From Scylla paramamosain (taxonomy: Eukaryota; Arthropoda; Malacostraca; Decapoda; Portunidae), in assembly GCF_035594125.1 (NCBI RefSeq), contig NC_087193.1:726001-790000 (forward strand): a DNA stretch of 64,000 nt, read 5' to 3'. Positions 53,176 to 64,000 of this stretch are shown piece after piece. A program made the translations under genes and the position numbers. Every line of letters begins with the position of its first letter. Within the stretch, counting starts at the first letter, position 1. The notes under the pieces are model-generated. The model was not told the DNA's origin and made no database searches. It worked only from the letters and a program-made list of their open reading frames with translations.

Positions 53176-53424
53176 CATAGTTCAAGAATAAATAAGTGTT
53201 TTTTCATGGTTTTCAATACCCCATGTTTTGCTATCTGCAAATTTACTGCTATATCTTTGGAAGAAAGCAAGCACAAAACTCATGAGGGTACTGTATTTGA
53301 TACATTTTATATCTCATTGCCTGACAGATTCAGTCACTCAGGTATAAACTTCATAAATGTATTTTTGTACTGATCAATTTTTGTACCATCAGAAAAGTTG
53401 TCCAATTAATTTTATAATTTCACA

Positions 53425-54328
<904 letters not shown>

Positions 54329-54444
54329 GATGAAATGTTGAGGAAGGGACGTGTCTTTGAGGAAGAGAAAAAGCAATGGACCAAGAAGATGGAAGAGCAG
54401 AGCATTGCACTTGTTTCTTTGGAGGAAGAAAACACTAAGCTAAA
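54329..54444 (+). CDS. tacc: TACC exon 9, coiled coil
   Basis: A 116-nt exon between ttactgttttacag (ending 54328) and gtaggt (from 54445), phase 0 in and phase 2 out. It encodes a strongly charged helix: DEMLRKGRVFEEEKKQWTKK, then MEEQSIALVSLEEENTKLK. Heptad spacing of M, L, V, W and L fits a parallel coiled coil, as in the TACC C-terminus. A jockey-like element begins about 35 nt past the donor. Confidence 0.88.
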
Positions 54445-54477
54445 GTAGGTGTTCAAGTCTGTGAATCAATCTTCTAA

Positions 54478-57400
54478 ACCTTTGTGCCTCACAACACAAG
54501 GGGGCAGTCACAGCTGTCCTCTAAAGACAACTCTTCCTTCACACAAAACTACAAGCACCTAATTACACACACACACACACCCTTTCACTCAAAATTACGA
54601 AGGCGACTCATACACCAGCCTCGGAGTCCTCACCTGGGGAGGGGACCACAAATGTCCCCAGGTCAGACTGCTCTTCTGATATCGACCCTAAGTGTCTTGA
54701 CACCCACCTCAACTTTTTCTTCATTAACTTCTGCAACATTCGCAGTCTTAGATCTAATTTTCAACCTGCAGAACACCACCTCTCCTCTTCTAAATCTCAT
54801 TTTCTTTTCCTCACTGGAACACAGGTGTCTGAGGCAACTGACAGTAGCCCTTTTACTGTTCTCTCCTACTTTCTCTATTCTCATTTTCAGTCTAAAGCTA
54901 GATATTGCGTTTATGTGCGCAAAGACTTAACCTGCTCTTGTGTCCACACTCTTGAATCTTCCAAGTTTTCCATCATCTGGCTACGACTACAGAGTCACTC
55001 TCAGACTAAATTTATCTGTGATGTATACCTCTCACCTAACTCCTCTGACTATCAGAAATTCTTTGACTATTTAACTTCCAAAGTGGAGCACATTCTGACT
55101 CCCTTCCCTTTTGTGGAGATCTCCATTCTTGGAGACTTCAATATTCACCACCAACTTTGGCTTTCCTCTCCCTTCACTGACCATCCTGGTGAACAAGCCT
55201 TCAGCTTTGCTATCCTCCACAACCTAGAGCAACTGGTGCAACACCTTACTTGTATTCCTCATTGTCTTGGAGATATGCCCAACATTCTTGACCTTTTCCT
55301 AACTTCTAATTCTTCTGCTTATGCTGTCATCCTCTCTTCTCTGATCATAATCTCATATCTGAATCTTTGCCTATTGCTCCAATCCCTCCTCAGGATCCCC
55401 CTAAGTGGAAGTGCCTCTGATGTTTTGCCTGCACTAGGAGGTATTTTGCTGATTTTTCTTGGAATGACTACTGCTTCTGTGTCAGAGACCTGTCTTTGTG
55501 TGCTGAGCGCATAATAGAGGTGATAGTGTCTGGCATGGAGGCGTACATTCCTCACACTTTTTCTTCACCTAAACCTTCCAAACATTGATTTAACACAGCC
55601 TGTTCTTGTGCTATACATGATAGAGAGATGGCCCAGAAAAAGTACTTAAGCCTTCCATTACTAGAATCTCATGCACTTTATATTTCTATCCGGAACCAAG
55701 CCAAGTCTGTTCTCCAACTAGTCAAAAACTCTTTCATTAATAGAAAGTGTCAAAATCTTTCAAGATCTAACTCCCCCTCATGACTTCTGGCATCTAGCCA
55801 AAAATATCTCCAATAACTTTGCTTCTTTCCCTCCTTCATTTCAACCAGATGGCACCACTGCTATCACATCTATCTGTAAAGCTGAATTCTTTGCTCAAAC
55901 CTTTGCTAAAAACTCGACCATGGACAATTCAGGGCTTGTTCCTTCCTCTCCTCCACCATCTGACTACTTCATGTTGCCTATTAAAGTTCTTCGCAATGAT
56001 GTTTTCCATACCCTCACTGGCCTTAACCCACGGAAGGCTTATGGACCTGATGGGGTCCCTCCTATTGTTCTCCGAAACTGCGCCTCCGTGCTTGCACCTT
56101 GCCTAGTCAAACTCTTTCATCTCTGTCTGTCAACATTTACCTTTCCTTCTTGCTGGAAGTTTGCCTACATTGAGCCTGTTCCTAAATAGGGTGACAATTC
56201 TAATCCCTCAAACTACTGTCAAACTACTGTCCTATTGCTTTAATTTCCTGCCTATCTAAAGTTTTGGAATTTATTCTCAACAGGAAGATTCTTAAACATC
56301 TATCACTTCACAACCTTCTATCTGATCACCAGTATGGGTTCTGTTGAGGCTGCTCTACTGGTGATCTGGCTTTCCTTACTGAGTCTTGGTCATCCTCTTT
56401 TTGAGATTTTGGTGAAACTTTTGGTTTTGCCTTGGACATATGAAAAGGTTTTGATAGAGTCTGGCACAAAGCTTTGATTTCCAAACTACCCTCCTGTGGC
56501 TTCTATCCTCTCTGTAACTTCATCTCAAGTTTTCTTTCTGAATGTTCTATTGCTGCTGTGGTAGACAGTCACTGTTCTTCTAAGTCTATTAACAGTGGTG
56601 TTCCTCAAGGTTCTGTCCTGTCACCCACTCTCTTATTATTCTTCAGTGACCTTCTAAACCAAACTTCTTGTCCTATTCACTCTTACGCTGATGATACCAC
56701 TCTGCATTTTTTTTACGTCTTTTCATAAACATCCAACCCTTCAGGAAGTAAACATTTCACACAGGGAAGCCACAGAATGCCTGACTTCTGATCTTTCTAA
56801 AATTTCTGATTAGGGCAGAGCAAACTTGGTATCGTTCATTGCCTTAAAAACTCAGTTCCTTGATTTATCAAGTCGACACAACCTTCCAGATAACTATCTC
56901 CTCTTCTTCAGTGACACTCAACTGTCCCCCTCTTATTACACTGTGAACATCCTTCGTCTATCCTCTACTTATAATCTAAACTGGAAACTTCACATCTTAT
57001 CTCTAGCTAAAACAGCTTCTATGAAGTCAGGCATTCTGAGACATCACCTGCTTTTCTCACCCTCCCAGCTTGTAACTCTGTATAAGAGCCTTATCTGTCC
57101 ATGTTTGGAGTATGCTTCACATATTTGGGGAGGGTTCTACTCATACCACTCTTCTAGACAGAGTGGAATCAAAAGCTTTTTGTCTCATCAACGCTTCTCT
57201 GACTGTCTTCAGCCTCTCCCATTGCTGCAGTGTTGCATCTTTAGCTATCTTCTACTGCTATTTTTATACTAATTGCTCTTTTGATCTTGCTAACTGCATG
57301 CCTCCCCTCCTCCCACAGCTTCACTGCACAAGACTTTCTTTTTCTTTCACTCCTATTCTGTCCACCTCTCTAATGCAAAAGTTAACCAGTATTGTCAAAT

Positions 57401-57650
57401 CATTCATCCCTTTCTCTGGTAAACTGTGGAATTCCCTACCTGCTTCTGTTTTTCCACCTTACTATGACTTGAATTCCTTTAAGAGGGAGGTTTCAAGACA
57501 CTTATCCTTCAATTTTTGACTACCACTTTGGACCCTTTTCTGGGACTGCCATCTCAGTGGGCTTTTCTTCTTTTTTTTTCTTTTTTCTTCTTTTCTTTTC
57601 TTTTTATCTCTTGCTCTCTCTCCAGTGTCCCTCCTACATAAAAAAAAAAA
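54478..57650 (+). mobile_element. Jockey-like retroelement (copy 7)
   Basis: Plus strand, starting about 34 nt after the donor of TACC exon 9. The 5' untranslated end is slightly short; the poly(A) tail is at 57639-57651. Endonuclease at 54825-55360 ([20 protein letters not shown]), RT start at 55920-56189 (LNPRKAYGPDGVPPIVLRNC), RT palm at 56474-56728 (SGVPQGSVLSPTLLLFF, SYADDTTLHFF), C-terminus at 57112-57519 (SFIPFSGKLWNSLPASVF). There are multiple frameshifts and stops. Confidence 0.88.
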
Positions 57651-57654
57651 AAGT

Positions 57655-59262
57655 AGATGGAGGAATTAGGTTTTTGAGGCATTGAACAATACTAAGTTTC
57701 CTCAGCCCAATCAGAAATTTTAGAGAAATCAAAAGTCAGACATTGAATGGTTTCCCTGCATGAGCTGTTTACTTCCTGAAGGATTGGACATCTACAAAAA
57801 GACATGGAAAATTGCAGGGTGGTTTCATCAGTATGGGAGTGGATAGGACAAAAAGTTTGGTGTAAAAGATCATTGATGAATAATAGGAAGAGAGTGGATG
57901 ACAGGACAGAACCCAGAACACCACTATTAATAGATTTAGGAGAACAGTAAGTGTCTACCACAGCAGCAATAGAATAGTCAGAAAAGAAACTTGAGTTGAA
58001 GTTACAGAGAGAAGGATAGAAACCGTAGGAGGGTAGTTTGGAAATAAAAGCTTTGTGTCAGAGTATCAAGCTAACAGCAAAAGTTTCACCAAAATCCCTA
58101 AAAGAGGATGACCAAGATTCAGTAAGGAAGGCCAAAAGTATGGCTGCCTTGGCTGTACTTGCAGTATGTATGGCTATGGCAGTAAGTATGGCTGTACTTG
58201 CAATCGGATAGAAGGTTGTGAAGTGATAGGTGTTTAGGATCCTCCTGTTGAGAATAGATTGAAAATCTTTAGAGAGACAAAAAATTAAAGTAATAGGATG
58301 GTAGTTTGAGGGATTAGAATGGTCACCCTTTTAAGGAACAGGCCAAATGTAGGCAAACTTCCATCCAGCAAGAAGGAAAGGTAGAATTTGATAGACAGAG
58401 TTGGGAGAGTTTGACTAGGCAAGGTGCAACCAAGGAGGCATATTTTTTGGAGAACAATAGAAGGGACCCCATCAGGTCCATAAGTCTTAAGAGGGTTAAG
58501 CCAGCAAGGGCATGGAAAACATCACTGAAGGATCTTAATGGGTAGCATGAAGTAGTCGAATGGTGGAGAGGGAGGAACAAGCCCTGAATCACCCACAATA
58601 GAGTTTTTAGCAAAGGTTTGAGCAAAGAGTTCAAGTTGAAATAAAGCAGGGAAGATGAAGAAACAAAGTTATTGGAGATGTTTTTGGCTGTATTCCAGAA
58701 ATCACAAGGGGAGTTAGATCTTGAAAGATTTTGACGCTATTAATTTGGCTAGTTGGAGAACAAACTTAGCATGATTCTGGGCAGAAATATGAAGTGCAGG
58801 AGATTCACATGATGGAATGCTGAAGTACCATATGTGGGCCACCTCTTAATCATGTATAGCATGAGAACAAGCTGTGTTAAACCAAGTTCCGGGAGATTTA
58901 GATTGAGAGAAAGAGTGAGGAATGTTTGCCTACATGGCAGACATTATCAACTCTGTTATGCCCTCGGCACACACAGACATGTCTCTGACATGTAAGCAGT
59001 AGTCATTCTTAGGAAAATCAGAATAATACTTTCTCAAATCCCCCGAATTCGCAGAGGCAAAACTCCAGAGGCATCTCCACTTTGTGGGATCCTGAGGAGG
59101 GATTGAAGTGATAGGACAAGATATAGATATGAGATTATGATTGGTGGAGCCCAACAGAGAAGATAGGTTGACAACATAAGCAGGATTAGAAGTTAAGAAA
59201 ACATCAAGAATGTTGGGCATATCTCTAAGACAGGAATATGTGTAGATGTTGCACCACTACAT
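57655..59262 (-). mobile_element. Jockey-like retroelement (copy 8), truncated at both ends
   Basis: Minus strand, tail-to-tail with copy 7. RT palm at 57961-57692 (the YADD box is degraded to HTDE), RT start at 58634-58323 region, endonuclease end at 59220-58930 ([30 protein letters not shown]). It ends about 37 nt before the acceptor of TACC exon 10. Confidence 0.85.
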
Positions 59263-59299
59263 CAGCTTTGGTTGCCTTATAATTTTCCCATTCTTTCAG

Positions 59300-59494
59300 G
59301 GCCACTGTACACCAGATGGTGGGGTTTGTGTCTAAGATCAAAGACAGCTATGATGCTGCAGAGAAGAGACACCAGCAGAAAGAGGAACAGCAACAGAAGG
59401 AGTGGGAGGCAAAATTGGCAAGTGTCAGTAAGGACCACAGCCAGACCCAGGAGGAGCTGAAGAGGACTGAGGGATCATTCTTTGAGCTGGTGAA
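59300..59494 (+). CDS. tacc: TACC exon 10, beginning of the conserved TACC domain
   Basis: A 195-nt exon from acceptor ccattctttcag (ending 59299) to donor gtgagt (from 59495). One base completes Lys; it leaves phase 2, so at least one more exon follows. It encodes ATVHQMVGFVSKIKDSYDAA, a Lys/Glu/Gln-rich helix, then HSQTQEELKRTEGSFFELVK. The layout parallels vertebrate TACC, where an EYEKTI-type start is followed by a helix and then a segment of the form LNSVEKSLADLFRRYEK. The rest of the roughly 200-residue domain is not in the window; intron 10 runs to the right edge. Confidence 0.88.
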
Positions 59495-59638
59495 GTGAGT
59501 GTCTTGCTGCTGTCAACCTTACAGGAACAGTTGTCATTGTGTATATTTTGAGTCTACTTGAAGCTGTGATGCATTCAAGCCTTCTGTATGAAGTGGAAGA
59601 GAAAATTGAGCTTGTTTATCAGTTGATGTGTGGTAATG

Positions 59639-59640
<2 letters not shown>

Positions 59641-59725
<85 letters not shown>
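59641..59725 (+). repeat. (CT)n microsatellite
   Basis: Pure CT tract 146 nt after the exon 10 donor, with an (ATTT)n run at 59757-59787 just beyond. Confidence 0.98.
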
Positions 59726-59730
<5 letters not shown>

Positions 59731-59961
59731 GAATTTTTAAAAATATTTTTTTCACTTATTTATTTATTTATTTATTTATTTATTTTTTCTTTCAGTCTGT
59801 AGGCAGATAAGTAATCTGACATGCATTAATCAAGAAGAGAAGTTAGGAAGTAAGCAGTTGCTATGCAGAAGTGAATAGAATGATCTATAGGTTTATTACA
59901 CAATCAGTTGCACTCTAAGAAATAGGATAGACTGAGAGGATTATTTTTTTTTATTTTTTTT

Positions 59962-62900
59962 TTATTTATTTATTTATTTTTTTGATGTAGGAAGGACACT
60001 GGCCAAGAGCAACAAAAATTCAATAAAAAAAAAATGCCCACTGAAATGCCAGTCCCATAAAAGGGTCAAAGCAGTAGTCAAAAATTGATAAGTGTCTTGA
60101 AACCTCCCTCTTAAAGGAATTCAAGTCATAGGAAGGTGGAAATACAGAAGCAGGCAGGGAGTTCCAGAGTTTACCAGAGAAAGGGATGAATGATTGAGAA
60201 TACTGGTTAACTCTTGCATGAGAGAGGTGGACAGAATAGGGGTGAGAGAAAGAAGAAAGTCTTGTGCAGCGAGGCCGCGGGAGGAGGGGAGGCATGCAGT
60301 TAGCGAGATCAAAAGAGCAGTTAGCATGAAAATAGCGGTAGAAGACAGCTAGAGATGCAACATTGCAGCGGTGAGAGAGAGGCTGAAGACAGTCAGTTAG
60401 AGGAGAGGAGTTGAGACGAAAAGCTTTTGATTCCACCCTGTCTAGAAGAGCAGTATGAGTGGAACCCCCCCCAGACATGTGAGGCATACTCCATACATGG
60501 ACGGATAAGGCCCTTGTACAGAGTTAGCAGCTGGGGGAGTGAGAAAAACTGGGGGAGACGTCTCAGAACACCTAACTTCATAGAAGCTGTTTTAGCTAGA
60601 GATGAGATGTGAAGTTTCCAGTTCAGATTATAAGTAAAGGACAGACCAAGGATGTTCAGTGTAGAAGAGGGGGACAGTTGAGTGTCATTGAAGAAGAGGG
60701 GATAGTTGTCTGGAAGGTTATGTCGAGTTGATAGATGGAGGAATAGGGTTTTTGAGGTATTGAACAATACCAAGTTTGCTCTGCCCCAATCAGAAATTCT
60801 AAAAAGATCAGAAGTCAAGCATTCTGTGGCTTCCCTGCGTGATATGTTTACCTCCTTAAGGGTTGGACACCTATGAAAAGACGTGGAAAAGTGCAGGGCG
60901 GTATCATCAGCATAGGAGTGGATAGGACAAGAAGTTTGGTTTAGAAGATCATTAATGAATAATAAGAAAAGAGTGGGTGACAGGACAGAACCTTGAGGAA
61001 CACCACTGTTAATAGATTTAGGAAAAGAACAGTGACCATCTACCACAGCAGCAATAGAACGGTCAGAAAGGAAATTTGAGATGAAGTTACAGAAAGAAGG
61101 ATAGAAGCCATAGGAGGATAGTTTGGAAATCAAAGCTTTGTGCCAGACTCTATCAAAAGCTTTTGATATGATATGTCCAAGGCAAAACCAAAAGTTTCAC
61201 CAAAATCTCTAAAAGAGGATGACCAAGACTCATTAAGGAAAGCCAGATCACTAGTAGAGTGGCCTTGACTGAACCTGTACTGGCGATCAGATAGAAGGTT
61301 GTGAAGTGATAGATGTTTAAGAATCTTCCTGTTGAGTATAGATTCAAAAACTTTAGATAGGCAGGAAATTAAAGCAATAGGATGGTACTTTGAGGTATTA
61401 GAACAGTCACCCTCTTAAGGAACAGGTTGAATGTAGGCAAACTTCCAGCAAGAAGGAAAGGTAGATGTTGACAGACAGAGCTGAAAGAGTTTGACTAGGC
61501 AAGGTGCAAGCATGGAGGCACAGTTTCGGAGAACAATAGGAGGGACCCCATCAGGTCCATAAGCCTTCCAAGGGTTTAGGCCAGCGAGTACATGGAAAAC
61601 ATCATTGCAAAGAATTTTAATAGGTGGCATGAAGTAGTCAGAGGGTGAAGGAGAGGAAGGAACAAGCCCAGAATCGTCCAAGGTAGAGTTTTTAGTAAAG
61701 GTTTGAGCAAAGAGTTCAGCTTTAGAAATAGATGTGATCGCAGTGGTGCCATCTGGTTGAAATAGAGGAGGGAAAGAAGAAGAAGCAAAGTTATTGGAGA
61801 TATTTTTGGCTAGATGCCAGAAGTCACGAAGGGAGTTAGATCTTGAAAGGTTTTGACACTTTCTGTTAATGAAGGAGTTTTTGTGTAGTTGGAGAACAGA
61901 CTTGGCATGGTTCCGGCCAGAAATATAAAGTGCATGAGATTCTGGTGATGGAAGGCTTAAGTACTTTTTCTGGGCCATCTCTGTCATGTATAGCACAAGA
62001 ACAAGCTGTGTTAAACCAAGGTTTAGAAGGTTTAGGACGAGAAAAAGAGTGAGGAATGTACGCCTCCATGCAAGGCACTATCACCTCTGTTATGCGGTCA
62101 GCACACAAAGACGGGTCTCTGACATGGAAGCAGTAGTCATTCCAAGGAAAATCAGCAAAATATCTCCTCAGATCCCCCCAACTAGCAGAGGCAAAACGCC
62201 AGAGGCACCTTCGCTTAGGGGGATCCTGAGGAGGGATTGGAGCGATAGGACAAGATACAGATATGAGATTGTGATCGGAGGAGCCCAACGGAGAAGAAAG
62301 GGTGACAGCATAAGCAGAAGGATTAGAGGTCAGGAAAAGGTCAAGAATGTTGGGCGTATCTCCAAGACGGTCAGGAATACGAGTAGGGTGTTGCACCAAT
62401 TGCTCTAGGTCATGGAGGATAGCAAAGTTGTAGGCTAGTTCACCAGGATGGTCAGTGAAGGGAGAGGAAAGCCAAAGCTGGTGATGAACATTGAACTCTC
62501 CAAGGATGGAGATCTCTGCAAAAGGGAAGAGGGTCAGAATGTGCTCCACTTTGGAAGTTAAGTATTCAAAGAATTTCTCATAGTCAGAGAAGTTAGATGA
62601 GAGGTATACAGCACAGATAAGTTTAGTTTGAGAGTGACTGTAGTCATAGCCAGATGGTGGAAAACTCGGAAGATTCAAGAGCGTGGGCACGAGAGCAGGT
62701 TAAGTCATTGCACACATAAACGCAGCATCCAGCTTTGGATTGAAAATGAGGATGGAGAAAGGAGGAGGGAACAGAAAAGGGGTTACTGTCAGTTGCCTCA
62801 GACACCTGAGTTTCAGTGAGGAAAAGATGAGGTTTAGAAGAGGAGAGGTGGTGTTCTACAGATTGAAATTAGATCTTAGACTGCGAATGCTGCAGAAGTT

Positions 62901-63280
62901 AATGAAGAAAAAGTTGAGGGAGGTGTCAAGACACTTACGGTCGTCGACAGAAAGGCAGTCCGACCTGGGGACATTTATGGTCCCCTCCCCAGATGGGGAC
63001 TCCAAGGCTGGTGTAGGAGTCGCCATGATGATTTTAAAATTTTTTGAGTGAAGGGTGTGTGTGTTATTAGGTGCTTGTAGTTTTGTGTGGAGGAAGAGAG
63101 TTGTCTTTAGAGGGCAGGCTGTGACTACCCCCTTGTGTTGTGAGATTCAAAGGAAAATGTTCAGTGAGGTCACAGCTGGGTTTAATGATAAGTTCACAGC
63201 ACCCCTTGAACAATGCATTAGACCTCACTGGGAGAATTTATTGTTTCGGCAGGCATCTACTACCTCCTCACTAGTAGCCA
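59962..63280 (-). mobile_element. Jockey-like retroelement (copy 9), most complete copy
   Basis: Minus strand, with a T/TTTA-rich tail at 59942-59982 and the 5' end near 63280. The coding region begins at ATG 63026. Endonuclease at 62690-61866 ([20 protein letters not shown], where others read [20 protein letters not shown]), linker and RT start at 61996-61415 (LNPWKAYGPDGVPPIVLRNC), RT palm and thumb at 61133-60393 (SGVPQGSVLSPTLFLLFIND, SYADDTALHFSTS), C-terminus at 60487-60020 (SFIPFSGKLWNSLPASVF). It has only a few frameshifts and one stop after IQPVP, so it is the youngest-looking family member here, but not intact. Confidence 0.9.
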
Positions 63281-63289
63281 TTTCAGAGA

Positions 63290-64000
63290 TCTAGTTAGAT
63301 AAGAGACATACATAAACTTTGTAATTTAAATTTAAATTAGTGACTTTACATTACACCACAAAGACAGTTTATGTCTACACCACCCCATCATTCTTGAAGT
63401 ACAACGTGTGTATCATTGCAAGTCATGAAAACCATACAAACCAAGTAAATGAATTCCTGTGTATTGCCAGTTAGACCATTATTTATGTGAATAATTTGTC
63501 AGTCTGTCAGGAAATTTTCCACGAAATACTATATTAACTCGTTGGTAATGGATAACTTGATTCACAACTTAGAGGTACAGTCTGTGTCAATTGAAACATT
63601 CACTATGGGGTGAGTTGCCATCATTTATTGGCTGTGTTAGAGTAGGGGGTTAGTCAACATTTTCTGGAGAAACAGTCTGAAAATCCCTGTTGAGATAGAT
63701 CCTGATGTACTATACTTAGGATTAGTGTTTTGTACTTATATGGTACAAAACATTAATCCTAAGTGTTCATTCTAACAATAGCTATGGAATCTGATGATGC
63801 ACACTCAACAGAACAATTATTATAAGCTAAATACTCACAACTATGCTCTCAGTGTTTTCACATTTATTTCTAATCTTCTACTATATATTTAGTTTGAGAC
63901 ATTTTTCCACTGGTTTCTACAGGGATTAATGATTTATCTAGCAAATCCCAAAAAGAGTTGAGCAAGTATTATTTGTGCTACTAGAATACTGTGACGGCTG
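63290..64000. other. Intron 10 sequence with a strong hairpin
   Basis: AT-rich, no transposon recognised. It contains the 22-bp inverted repeat at 63714-63764 described separately. Confidence 0.5.
63714..63764. repeat. Inverted repeat, 22-bp stem and 7-nt loop
   Basis: Arms acttaggattagtgttttgt(ac) at 63714-63735 and (gt)acaaaacattaatcctaagt at 63743-63764 pair fully except for one G/T position. The loop is ttatatg. Confidence 0.9.

Overview
This is a repeat-rich stretch of an arthropod nuclear genome, most probably a decapod crustacean such as a swimming crab. That identification is an inference. It rests on very long (CT)n, (AC)n and (AT)n microsatellites and many decaying non-LTR retrotransposon copies of a kind I associate with decapod genomes. 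Bacterial gene organisation, CRISPR arrays and rRNA were not seen.

One host gene can be assembled: a plus-strand TACC-family gene (transforming acidic coiled-coil protein, centrosome and spindle microtubules). Ten exons run from 766 to 59494, all with GT/AG borders and compatible phases, giving about 1,734 codons. Both ends lie outside the window. The exons are 766-923, 3411-3484, 13393-13549, 15478-19493, 34586-34739, 40949-41033, 41368-41535, 52637-52717, 54329-54444 and 59300-59494. The call rests on three things: the SLYVKFDPL block in exon 5, the coiled-coil exons 8-10 matching the start of the TACC domain, and SDP-like repeats in exon 4. Exon 4 is 4 kb long and carries about 74 tandem copies of an 11-13 residue unit (SSPSKESAQPA / TPGSPSKESAQPA), a recently expanded coding minisatellite.

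Everything else is intronic or flanking repeat. Layout: 983-2860 jockey-like retroelement (rearranged); 2998-3665 CT and CA tracts around exon 2; 3704-4480 TA-flanked inverted-repeat element; 4490-7545 CR1-like element ending in (AC)n; 7617-9770 jockey-like; 9776-10745 CR1-like 3' half plus (AC)n; 11197-12312 deleted Tigger/pogo element; 12701-13165 jockey-like 3' fragment; exons 3 and 4; 20095-21787 broken piggyBac transposase; 22439-23225 TA-flanked MITE; 24056-24760 jockey-like; 24768-31085 CR1-like element split by a TA-flanked element that itself holds a hAT transposon; 31092-33590 jockey-like; exon 5; 35379-39090 CR1-like with an ORF1-like coiled coil; exons 6 and 7; 45830-50600 second hAT split by a jockey-like copy at 46254-49430; 51430-51905 RT C-terminal fragment; exons 8 and 9; 54478-57650 and 57655-59262 jockey-like copies tail to tail; exon 10; 59962-63280 the most complete jockey-like copy; and a strong hairpin at 63714-63764.

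No new molecular system is evident. The most interesting items are the exon 4 minisatellite, the three-level nested insertion at 24768-31085 with visible target duplications at both inner junctions, and the recurrent CR1-to-(AC)n junction that appears to seed microsatellites.
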